The position numbers and the translations under genes are program-made. Of a stretch of 7,650 nt of DNA, positions 1 through 5,390 are shown piece by piece. Each line of letters starts with the position of its first letter. Position 1 is the first letter of the stretch. The notes beneath the pieces were generated by a model. It did no database searches, was not told the DNA's origin, and saw only the letters and a list, made by a program, of their open reading frames with translations. Origin of the DNA: an uncultured Myxococcales bacterium (GTDB lineage Bacteria > Myxococcota_A > Bradymonadia > Bradymonadales > Bradymonadaceae); the NCBI GenBank assembly GCA_913058025.1, contig CAJXPN010000174.1:1-7650 (forward strand), read 5' to 3'.

Positions 1-129
1 TCCCTGCGAGGGGACCGCGGAGTGAGCGGGAGCGAACGGCCGCTGGGGGACCGTGTGGCAACCCCACCCCCAGTCCACATCCAAACCGCTCCGACTCGCC
101 CGAACGGCCTACGGAGGTGACGGCGTGTC
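1..129. other. 5' flank without a recognisable gene
   Basis: No convincing gene lies here. One plus frame closes with TGA at 23-25 and could be the tail of an upstream gene, but too little is visible to say. Another frame stays open through the region without homology that I recognise. The stretch is rich in GAGCGA/GGGAG-type purine words at 20-36 and contains a G/C hairpin listed separately. A perfect Shine-Dalgarno word, GGAGGTGA, sits at 113-120, just ahead of the first gene. I see no clear -35/-10 pair. Confidence 0.5.
43..73. terminator. G/C hairpin, possible terminator of an upstream gene
   Basis: CTGGGGG at 43-49 is the exact reverse complement of CCCCCAG at 67-73, giving a 7-bp stem with a 17-nt loop. 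No T-run follows on either strand, so intrinsic termination is only possible, not shown. If the TGA at 23-25 ends an upstream plus-strand gene, this would be its terminator. It could equally be a structured leader of the next gene. Confidence 0.3.
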
Positions 130-183
130 TTGGCCGCGCTAGTGTCCTCGAACAACTACAACGAGGCACCAGGAGCAGCGCGT

Positions 184-771
184 ATGTCGACCGACATGGT
201 CACCACAGGTGGTGACAAGTACATGGCCAGAAAGGCGATCTTCGCCATGCTCGGCAAGAAGTTCCACATCTACGATCCGAACGGGACGCTCTGCTTCTTC
301 GTCCACCAGAAGGGATTCCGCCTCAAGGAGGCGATCACGGTCTACCGTGACGAGAAGAAGACGAAGCCGCTCATCGAGATCAAGGCGCGCTCGATCATGG
401 ACTTCTCGGGGACCTACGACGTCACCGACGCGACCACGGGGGTCAAGGTCGGCGCGCTCCGTCGCGAGGGTATGAAGAGCATGATCCGGGACGAGTGGAC
501 GCTCCTGGACGAGAACGACGCGGCGATGGGGCAGGTCGTCGAGGACTCGATGATGATGGCGCTGGTGCGCCGCTTCCTCTCCAACCTCATCCCGCAGTCG
601 TTCACGGTGAGCGTGTTGGGTGAGGAGGTCGCGAGCTTCGATCAGCACTTCAACCCGTTCGTGGCCAAGTTCGACATCGACTTCAGCATGGACACGGGGC
701 GCCAGCTCGACCGCCGGCTCGGAATCGCGGCCGTCGTGATGCTGTTGGCCATCGAAGGTCGCCAGCAGTAG
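184..771 (+). CDS. LURP-one-related / scramblase-like (DUF567) protein
   Basis: The 195-aa product matches the LURP-one-related fold, a tubby/phospholipid-scramblase-like beta-barrel around a buried helix. Family hallmarks are visible: KKFHIYDPNG near 25-34, FRLKEAITVYRDE at 45-57, IKARSIMDFSGTYDV at 66-80, LRREGMKSMIRDEW at 92-105, and a hydrophobic C-terminal segment at about 179-190 that would be the central helix. Length is slightly above the roughly 160-170 aa common for bacterial members because of a short N-terminal extension. The biochemical role of bacterial members is not established; membrane or lipid association is inferred from the scramblase relationship. I chose ATG 184, with AGGAG at 171-175 and an 8-nt spacer. 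An in-frame TTG at 130 behind GGAGGTGA (113-120) would add 18 residues and is a real alternative; ATG 223 would match the family core. The metallophosphoesterase gene follows after 31 nt, suggesting one operon. Confidence 0.85.
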   Translation: MSTDMVTTGGDKYMARKAIFAMLGKKFHIYDPNGTLCFFVHQKGFRLKEAITVYRDEKKTKPLIEIKARSIMDFSGTYDVTDATTGVKVGALRREGMKSMIRDEWTLLDENDAAMGQVVEDSMMMALVRRFLSNLIPQSFTVSVLGEEVASFDQHFNPFVAKFDIDFSMDTGRQLDRRLGIAAVVMLLAIEGRQQ

Positions 772-802
772 CTGGTGGGCGTTTCAAAGAGGGAGCGCAT
801 CC

Positions 803-1954
803 ATGTTCTACGCCACGTGGCACGACTTCGCCCTGATCCTGCTCACGCTCGTGGTCTCCCTCGGGATGGCGTGGACGGTGTGGCGTCGTCTGGAGGAGAC
901 TCCGAAGGCGGGAGAAGTGCTCGCGCTCTACGCGTCCGCCGCGTGCGGGATCCTCGCGGTCCCCTCCTTCGCGCTGCTTCAGTACATGGGGGTTGGGTTC
1001 CACTCGCTCCGCTGGTTCTACCACACGGGCGCGGTGGTCCCGGCGATCGTGTCCGTGGTGCTGAGCGCGGGGCTTTGGCGTCGTGGGCTCGAGCCCTGGG
1101 CGAGGCGGCTGGCGATCGCGCTCGGGGTGTTCTTCTTCTCGTTCACGCCGCTCGCGGTCCACATGACCTTCATCGCGCCGTACCAGCTCGAGATCGAGCG
1201 CGTCCGAGTCTCGGTGCCCGACGAGCGCGCCGGTGAGGAGACGATCCGGGTGGTCGTGCTCGCGGACATCCAGACGCGAGGCATCACCTCCTGGGAGGAG
1301 CGGGTGCTCGACGAGGTCCACGCGCTCGAGCCCGACATCATCCTCATCCCGGGCGACGTCCTCCAGCTCCCGCGCGATGTCTACGCGCAGAACATGGGCC
1401 CGATGAAGGACTGGCTCGGGCGCCTCCGGGCGCCCGCGGGCGTGTGGATGGTGTCGGGGGACGTCGACGTCGACGCGCGCCTGCTGGCGTCGGGGACGGG
1501 CGTCGAGTTCATCGACGATCAGGTCCGCAGCGTCCGCGTGCGTGACCGCGAGGTCACGCTGGGTGGCGTGACCATCGACTACCACTCGGCGGAGGCCAAC
1601 GACGTGGTCCGCCGGCTCGAGACCGCCGAGGGCGGGCGAGACATCCGCCTGCTGCTGGCGCACCGCCCGGGCGCGGTCGAGACGCTCTCGCTGTCGAGGC
1701 TGGGAAAGGCCGAGACCCGCATCGACCTCGTCGTCTCGGGGCACACCCACGGCGGCCAGATCGTGGTCCCCGGGTTCGGCCCGCCCGTGACGATGAGCAC
1801 GCTCGAGCGCCACGTCGCGTCCGGCGGGTTGCATGAGGTCGGCGGCCGGCGGGTGTACGTCTCGCGTGGGGTCGGCATGGAGCGGATGGGCGCCCCCCAG
1901 GTCCGCTTCAACTGCCCCCCCGAGGTGACCTTGCTCGAGATCGGTGGCCGCTGA
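803..1954 (+). CDS. membrane-anchored calcineurin-like metallophosphoesterase with altered metal motifs
   Basis: The 383-aa protein has four predicted membrane segments (about 8-27, 40-60, 75-92, 102-121) followed by a metallophosphoesterase domain from about 148 to 380, the arrangement of YkuE/YaeI-like membrane phosphoesterases. Conserved parts are LADIQ (153-157), PGD (183-185), LLAHRP (284-289) and SGHTHGGQI (312-320). Two motifs deviate: the usual DxH is D155-I-Q157, and the usual GNHD is G219-D-V-D222. So a metal-binding His becomes Gln, and the Asn-His pair becomes Asp-Val. The other ligands (D185, H287, H314, H316) are present. It may still bind metals with changed activity, or be a non-catalytic relative; the substrate is unknown. 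The start is ATG 803 with AGGGAG at 790-795. It follows the LURP-like gene closely and ends at a hairpin at 1956-1982. Confidence 0.9.
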   Translation: MFYATWHDFALILLTLVVSLGMAWTVWRRLEETPKAGEVLALYASAACGILAVPSFALLQYMGVGFHSLRWFYHTGAVVPAIVSVVLSAGLWRRGLEPWARRLAIALGVFFFSFTPLAVHMTFIAPYQLEIERVRVSVPDERAGEETIRVVVLADIQTRGITSWEERVLDEVHALEPDIILIPGDVLQLPRDVYAQNMGPMKDWLGRLRAPAGVWMVSGDVDVDARLLASGTGVEFIDDQVRSVRVRDREVTLGGVTIDYHSAEANDVVRRLETAEGGRDIRLLLAHRPGAVETLSLSRLGKAETRIDLVVSGHTHGGQIVVPGFGPPVTMSTLERHVASGGLHEVGGRRVYVSRGVGMERMGAPQVRFNCPPEVTLLEIGGR

Positions 1955-1955
1955 C

Positions 1956-1982
1956 GCGCCGCCGCTGTTGGCTCGGCGGCGC
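1956..1982 (+). terminator. 9-bp G/C hairpin after the phosphoesterase gene
   Basis: GCGCCGCCG (1956-1964) is the exact reverse complement of CGGCGGCGC (1974-1982), with a 9-nt loop. It begins one base after the phosphoesterase stop codon. There is no T-run downstream, so termination would be of the T-poor kind that GC-rich genomes often show, or the stem may only protect the 3' end of the message. Confidence 0.5.
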
Positions 1983-1997
1983 CCATGCGTGTAAGAT
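1968..1997 (+). promoter_or_regulatory. candidate sigma-70-type promoter of the ATP-grasp gene
   Basis: TTGGCT at 1968-1973 and TAAGAT at 1992-1997 are separated by 18 nt and match the -35 and -10 consensus at four positions each. The predicted start, near 2004, leaves a leader of about 30 nt before ATG 2036. The -35 lies in the loop of the preceding hairpin. A small inverted repeat, GTAAG (1991-1995) with CTTAC (2005-2009), overlaps the -10 and start. The assignment is by eye only. Confidence 0.35.
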
Positions 1998-2035
1998 GCT
2001 CGCCCTTACTCTTGGCTGACACGGAGGCATGAGCG

Positions 2036-2998
2036 ATGGCGTCGAACACGGATCTCTTGGTGATTTACGAGCACCCTTCCTGGCAGGAGCCGCTCTTCGA
2101 GGCGCTCGATCGCCGCGGGGTCTCCTACGCGACCTTCGACCTCAAGAAGGGGGTCTTCGGCGCACGCGATCTGCCGCCGGCAAAGCTCGCGTTCAACCAG
2201 GCCTCACCCAGCGCCTACCTGCGCGGCAACACGCGCGCGGTGCCGATGGGGCTGGCCTACATCGAGGCGCTCGAGGCGATGGGCGTGCCCGTGCTCAACG
2301 GCTCGCGTGCGTTCAGGTTCGAGCTGAGCAAGGCGGCCCAGGCGCGCGCGATGATCGCCGGGGGCATCGATTACCCGGACACGCTCGCGTTCAACGACGT
2401 GGGCGCGCTTGCCGAGCGCGCCGGTGAGATCGGCTTCCCGGCGATCCTCAAGCCCAACCAGGGTGGCTCGGGCGCGCGCATGTACAAGGTCGAGTCGGCC
2501 GAGGAGGTCGCCACGATCATGAACGGCGACCCGGACCTCTGGCGCCCCGACCACATGATGCTGCTCCAGGAGTACCTGCCCCACGACGGCCTGACCGACG
2601 GCGTCGTGCGCATGGAGTTCCTGGGAGGGGAGCTGCTCTACGCGATGAAGGTCTTCTCCTCCGGGGACACCTTCAACCTCTGCCCGTCCGAGGTCTGCAA
2701 CCCCGTGGACGGGGAGGGCGGCGCGTGCGCGATCCCGGCGCTCGAGGAGGCCCCGCCCCCTCGGTTCGAGCCGTTCCTGGACGTCCCCGCCGAGGCGGTC
2801 GCCGCGGGCTCGAAGATCTGCGCGTTGGGTGGGCTCGACGTCGCCGGCATCGAGTACATCGAGACGCCGGACGGCCGGCGCGTCTTCTACGACATCAACG
2901 CGAACTCGAACCTGCGCCGGCCCATCGGAGAGGCGTTCGGGTTCGATCCGTTCGAACGCGTCGTTGATTTCCTCGAAGCGAGGCTGCGTCAGGCGTGA
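2036..2998 (+). CDS. RimK-like ATP-grasp ligase, substrate unknown
   Basis: The 320-aa protein has the ATP-grasp layout: an N-terminal pre-grasp domain (about 1-95), an ATP-binding subdomain with ILKPNQGGSGARM (137-149, K139 a likely ATP ligand), the LLQEYLP strand-hinge segment (176-182), and a C-terminal DINANSNLR motif (286-294) supplying the usual Asp and Asn metal and phosphate ligands. Such enzymes join a carboxylate to an amine or thiol through an acyl-phosphate, using ATP; RimK and LysX are the best-known relatives. It most resembles the group annotated only as RimK-like or ATP-grasp proteins, which carry a conserved LCP-x3-C motif, here LCPSEVC at 215-221. No substrate is assigned. 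There is no signal peptide, so it should be cytoplasmic. The start is ATG 2036 with GGAGG at 2023-2027; ATG 2029 is in another frame and too close to that site. A 28-codon Cys-rich ORF begins 19 nt downstream. Confidence 0.87.
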   Translation: MASNTDLLVIYEHPSWQEPLFEALDRRGVSYATFDLKKGVFGARDLPPAKLAFNQASPSAYLRGNTRAVPMGLAYIEALEAMGVPVLNGSRAFRFELSKAAQARAMIAGGIDYPDTLAFNDVGALAERAGEIGFPAILKPNQGGSGARMYKVESAEEVATIMNGDPDLWRPDHMMLLQEYLPHDGLTDGVVRMEFLGGELLYAMKVFSSGDTFNLCPSEVCNPVDGEGGACAIPALEEAPPPRFEPFLDVPAEAVAAGSKICALGGLDVAGIEYIETPDGRRVFYDINANSNLRRPIGEAFGFDPFERVVDFLEARLRQA

Positions 2999-3017
2999 GC
3001 TCGAGGGTGGAATTGTG

Positions 3018-3104
3018 ATGTTTTGCAATGGCTTGACGTGCGCGGTTGACAGCCGCCGCGTCTGCGCCGAGGCTGTGTGCGCCCTGTGCCCCGGGGCGAC
3101 CTGA
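3018..3104 (+). CDS. possible 28-aa Cys-rich small ORF
   Basis: ATG 3018 opens a 28-codon frame ending in TGA at 3102-3104. The peptide has five cysteines (positions 3, 8, 16, 21, 24), a positive RR pair at 13-14 and no membrane segment. A GAGGG/GGTGG purine stretch at 3003-3010 sits at a plausible distance for a ribosome site. The stop is directly followed by an ATG (3105) in the frame of the lipoprotein gene, so translational coupling is possible. Against it, the stretch also holds a TTGACA candidate promoter and a GCCCCGGGGC palindrome (3088-3097), so it may simply be a control region. I do not recognise the sequence. Cysteine spacing could bind metal or be chance. Confidence 0.2.
   Translation: MFCNGLTCAVDSRRVCAEAVCALCPGAT
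3046..3074 (+). promoter_or_regulatory. candidate promoter of the lipoprotein gene
   Basis: A perfect -35 hexamer, TTGACA, lies at 3046-3051. The best -10 at 17-nt spacing is GAGGCT (3069-3074), which keeps only the A at position 2 and the final T. A second near -35, TTGACG, is at 3033-3038 but has no partner. The predicted leader to ATG 3123 is about 40 nt. It is the only good -35 in this gap, but the weak -10 keeps the call tentative. Confidence 0.3.
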
Positions 3105-3122
3105 ATGAGAGAGGATGAAGTG

Positions 3123-4382
3123 ATGAAGATGGAACGAATCAGTGCGTGGTTGATGGTGTGTGCGTTGCCTCTCGCGGTGGCGTGTGGTGGTGAGCCTGCG
3201 CAGGAGGAGGAGGAGCCCGTCGTCCTCGAGGAGCCCGAGTGCACCTCGAACGCGGAGTGCGAGGGGAACGAGGCGGGGCCGCTGTGCCTCGAGCTCGAGC
3301 AGAAGTGCGCGCCCGCTCCGATCGGTGGCGTCATCGGCTGGGGCGACGGGACCCCGGAGTCGGTCGACATCGTGACCATCTACGAGAACACCGCGCCCGC
3401 GACGATCGAGGCGACCGACCTCGGCTTCCACAAAGAGCGCGACGAGCTCTGGATCTTGAACCGCCGGCCGTTCGTGGCTGGCGCGTGCGCCGAGTCGAAC
3501 CCGGGGAGCGCGCGGTGCACGTCGCTGCCCGGATACACGGTCACGATCTCGAACCCCGGCAAGGCGGACCAGAGCGAGCGCGTCGCCCAGGACGGCAACG
3601 CGTGGCACTTCATGCGCCGACCGCCCGCCATCGCCATGGGCAACAACGACCTGTTCGGCACGTGCGGCGAGGTCGCCACGGGCAACTTCGAGGACAACGA
3701 CGTGATGTTCATGGGCCCCTCCCTCTGGAGCTCGAGCGACGACATCTACGCTCGCCCCTCCGGAAAGAACGGGTCCCACATGGACATGCTCCACGCGACG
3801 CCGTGGTGCGTGGGCATGGCGCACGAGGTCGACAACGTCTACTGGGTCTTCAACGGCCACGTCGGCAGCATCGACCGCTACGACTTCAACGAGGACCACG
3901 GCCCGGGCGAGGCCGACCACTCAGACGGAGAGGTCCGCCGCTACGCCGAGGGCACGCTCTCGCGCGTCGACCACGTCCCCGGCCACATGGAGTACCTCGA
4001 CGGCTGGGTCTACGTCGCCGACACGGGCAACGGGCGCGTCGTCAAGCTCGACACGTCCTCGGGTGAGGCGACCGGCGACTTCGCGCCCATCTACGAGCCG
4101 CTCGCGGAGTCGAACCAGATGGCCAACGCGATGGTCATGGACGTCGTCGCCCCTGGTTCGCTCACGCGCCCCAGCGGTCTCGCGATCCACGACGACCTCC
4201 TCTACGTCTCGGACAACGCCACCGGCAAGATGCACGCCTTCGACCTCGACGGTCAGGAGGTCCGCACGCTGGACACCGGCCTCGGCGCGGGCGTCCTCGG
4301 CGGGATCGAGGTCGGCCCCGACGGCAAGATGTGGTTCACGAACCTGACCAACGGCTCCGTGTACCGGATCGACGTGAAGTGA
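3123..4382 (+). CDS. surface lipoprotein with predicted NHL/SMP-30-like beta-propeller
   Basis: The 419-aa precursor starts MKMERISAWL, followed by a hydrophobic stretch and LAVAC, so C21 is the probable lipidation site. A Glu-rich linker (about 24-38) leads to a small Cys cluster (C40, C46, C55, C62), which is the CTSNAEC-type module common in myxobacterial secreted proteins. From about 95 to 419 come repeated strand patterns such as GWVYVADTGNGRVVKLD (294-310), DDLLYVSDNATGKMHAFD (357-374) and DGKMWFTNLTNGSVYRID (400-417), which look like NHL or gluconolactonase-like propeller blades. The middle is rich in His, Asp and Asn (220-270). Function is unknown; extracellular binding or a lactonase-like activity is possible. 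ATG 3123 has GAGAGG at 3109-3114; ATG 3105 is in frame but would put acidic residues before the signal and has no good ribosome site. It ends before a small 6-bp hairpin. Confidence 0.82.
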   Translation: MKMERISAWLMVCALPLAVACGGEPAQEEEEPVVLEEPECTSNAECEGNEAGPLCLELEQKCAPAPIGGVIGWGDGTPESVDIVTIYENTAPATIEATDLGFHKERDELWILNRRPFVAGACAESNPGSARCTSLPGYTVTISNPGKADQSERVAQDGNAWHFMRRPPAIAMGNNDLFGTCGEVATGNFEDNDVMFMGPSLWSSSDDIYARPSGKNGSHMDMLHATPWCVGMAHEVDNVYWVFNGHVGSIDRYDFNEDHGPGEADHSDGEVRRYAEGTLSRVDHVPGHMEYLDGWVYVADTGNGRVVKLDTSSGEATGDFAPIYEPLAESNQMANAMVMDVVAPGSLTRPSGLAIHDDLLYVSDNATGKMHAFDLDGQEVRTLDTGLGAGVLGGIEVGPDGKMWFTNLTNGSVYRIDVK

Positions 4383-4389
4383 CCGTGAA

Positions 4390-4407
4390 GCCACCGGTTT
4401 TGGTGGC
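4390..4407 (+). terminator. small hairpin after the lipoprotein gene
   Basis: GCCACC (4390-4395) and GGTGGC (4402-4407) form a 6-bp stem with a six-base loop containing TTTT, starting 7 nt after the stop codon. No T-run follows. It may act together with the much larger hairpin that starts at 4416. Confidence 0.35.
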
Positions 4408-4415
4408 CTGAAGGG

Positions 4416-4480
4416 GGCTCGGCTGGTGTCGGGGGCGGTGGTGTGGTTCATTGAACACGTCATCGCCCCCGCGCCGAGTC
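4416..4480 (+). other. long near-continuous RNA-type hairpin
   Basis: The core is 4430-4471. C4430 pairs with G4471, GGGGGCGGTG (4431-4440) pairs with CATCGCCCCC (4461-4470), 4441-4444 with 4457-4460, G4445 bulges, GTTC (4446-4449) pairs with GAAC (4453-4456), and ATT forms the loop. That is 19 pairs with one bulge. An outer stem pairs CTCGGC (4418-4423) with GCCGAG (4473-4478), extended by G4417-T4479 and G4416-C4480, across a 6x1 internal loop. The core has three G-U pairs when read as plus-strand RNA; on the minus strand these become A-C mismatches, so the fold favours plus-strand transcription. No T-run follows. It may be the lipoprotein operon's terminator, a stable 3'-UTR structure, a small RNA, or a palindromic repeat unit. 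Confidence 0.65.
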
Positions 4481-4504
4481 CAACGCGCGTGTGGCGCCGG
4501 GTCT

Positions 4505-4542
4505 GCTCTCCGAGCTCTGGTGTTAGCCTCTCCGTGGAGAGC
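4505..4542. repeat. CTCTCC/GGAGAG repeat cluster, possible operator
   Basis: CTCTCCG occurs twice in direct orientation (4506-4512 and 4528-4534), 22 nt apart, which is about two helical turns. The second copy forms a compact dyad, CTCTCC-GT-GGAGAG (4528-4541). The first copy can also pair with the same right arm: GCTCTCC (4505-4511) with GGAGAGC (4536-4542). It lies about 20-50 nt upstream of the carbonic anhydrase promoter, a usual place for a regulator site. No specific regulator is suggested by the sequence. Confidence 0.3.
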
Positions 4543-4557
4543 GGTCGCCACGCGATC

Positions 4558-4586
4558 GTGCCAACCCCGTGGAGGGTGTGTATGAT
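4558..4586 (+). promoter_or_regulatory. extended -10 promoter of the carbonic anhydrase gene
   Basis: TATGAT (4581-4586) matches the -10 consensus at five of six positions and is preceded by TGTG, an extended -10. GTGCCA (4558-4563) at 17-nt spacing matches the -35 at four positions. The predicted start is near 4593, giving a leader of about 75 nt before ATG 4667. This is the best promoter by eye in the window. Confidence 0.55.
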
Positions 4587-4594
4587 GCCCCGAA

Positions 4595-4622
4595 TGCCAC
4601 ACATCCAGGTGGGTGCGTGGTG
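4595..4622 (+). promoter_or_regulatory. leader hairpin of the carbonic anhydrase mRNA
   Basis: CCAC (4597-4600) pairs with GTGG (4617-4620) and CATCC (4602-4606) with GGGTG (4611-4615), separated by one A-C mismatch (4601/4616) and closed by a four-base AGGT loop. Two further wobble pairs can extend the base. With the predicted start near 4593 the stem would lie at the extreme 5' end of the transcript, where such stems often slow decay. A regulatory role is possible but not shown. Confidence 0.35.
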
Positions 4623-4666
4623 CCAAAGACCCATTGAATTACTCACGTGAATGGAGTGTGTGGAAG

Positions 4667-5236
4667 ATGCAATCACCTGAAAGTGTGTTGACCAGGCTCA
4701 AGGAAGGAAACGCGCGGTTCGTCGCGGACAAGGGCGAGGGTGCTCTTCGTGACGCGGCGCGCCGCGGCGAGCTCACCGGCGGCCAGCAGCCATGGGCGAT
4801 CGTCCTGAGCTGCGCCGACTCCCGCGTCGTCCCCGAGCTCGCGTTCGACACTGGCCTGGGCGAGCTCTTCGTCTTGCGCGTGGCTGGCAACGTCGCCAAC
4901 ACGTCCACGATCGCGAGCATCGAGTACGCCGTCGCCCACATCGGCACGCCCGTCATCGTGGTCCTGGGTCACGAGTCCTGTGGCGCGGTCACCGCCGCGA
5001 TCGCCGGCGGCGACAACGGCTACAACCTCAACCACCTCCTCGCGCACATCGAGCCTGCCAAGGCCAAGTGCTCGTCCTCGGACGTCAACGAGGTCGTCAA
5101 GACGAACGCCGGCCTCGCCGCCCAGGATCTGGTCAGCCGCTCGGCGATCATCTCGGGTGCCGTGAACTCCGGCGCGCTCACGATCCACTCCGCGTACTAC
5201 AACCTCGGATCGGGCGCCGTCGACTTCCTCGACTGA
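4667..5236 (+). CDS. beta-class carbonic anhydrase
   Basis: The 189-aa protein interconverts CO2 and bicarbonate using a zinc ion. The zinc ligands and catalytic pair are clear: C49-A-D51-S-R53 (CADSR) and H102-E-S-C105-G (HESCG), giving Cys, His, Cys ligands plus the Asp-Arg dyad. RVAGNVA (71-77) and the N-terminal helix ending in NARF (15-18) are also typical. It lacks a signal peptide, so it should be cytoplasmic. The length is near the short end for bacterial beta enzymes. ATG 4667 is chosen because homologous sequence starts there and GGAG lies at 4653-4656, a rather long 10-nt spacer. An in-frame GTG at 4613 would add 18 residues, but it has no ribosome site and lies in the leader hairpin. 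The gene has its own promoter upstream and a strong terminator downstream, so it is probably transcribed alone. Confidence 0.96.
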   Translation: MQSPESVLTRLKEGNARFVADKGEGALRDAARRGELTGGQQPWAIVLSCADSRVVPELAFDTGLGELFVLRVAGNVANTSTIASIEYAVAHIGTPVIVVLGHESCGAVTAAIAGGDNGYNLNHLLAHIEPAKAKCSSSDVNEVVKTNAGLAAQDLVSRSAIISGAVNSGALTIHSAYYNLGSGAVDFLD

Positions 5237-5257
5237 GCGCACGTCACCTTGGTGCCT

Positions 5258-5299
5258 GCGAGGGCGCGCCCCCATTCGGGGGCGCGCCCTCGCTCGTTT
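5258..5299 (+). terminator. perfect 16-bp intrinsic terminator stem
   Basis: The arm 5258-5273 is the exact reverse complement of 5278-5293 with an ATTC loop, an all-matched 16-bp stem of almost only G and C. TCGTTTG follows directly, and a stronger run of six T lies at 5311-5315 and just before. It begins 21 nt after the carbonic anhydrase stop and isolates that gene from the next. The stem is symmetric and could also stop minus-strand transcription. Confidence 0.85.
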
Positions 5300-5390
5300 G
5301 ACGCGTGTCTTTTTTGTGACCAGACCTCGCCCCGGGCTCTCTTCACTGGTGTCGAAGATCCTTAGAGCGCGTCGCGCGAGGTGTGAACAC

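Noticed and set aside
1..60. GAGCGA/GGGAG-rich stretch considered as a tRNA end or repeat array
   Set aside because: No cloverleaf arms or T-loop consensus, and the words are not arranged as a regular repeat.
683..1834. 383-aa minus-strand open frame
   Set aside because: Antisense of the phosphoesterase gene, with Arg/His/Pro-heavy composition and no recognisable domain.
2204..3379. 391-aa minus-strand open frame across the ATP-grasp and lipoprotein genes
   Set aside because: It spans two well-supported plus-strand genes and their intergenic region; no motif is visible.
4426..4650. 74-aa plus-strand ORF starting at GTG 4426
   Set aside because: It runs through the long hairpin, the repeat cluster and the carbonic anhydrase promoter, has a poor start and a Pro/Arg-rich shadow-like composition.
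3921..4676. 251-aa minus-strand open frame
   Set aside because: Most of it is the antisense of the lipoprotein gene and is rich in Arg, Val and Asp as expected for a shadow in GC-rich DNA; the rest covers the structured intergenic region.
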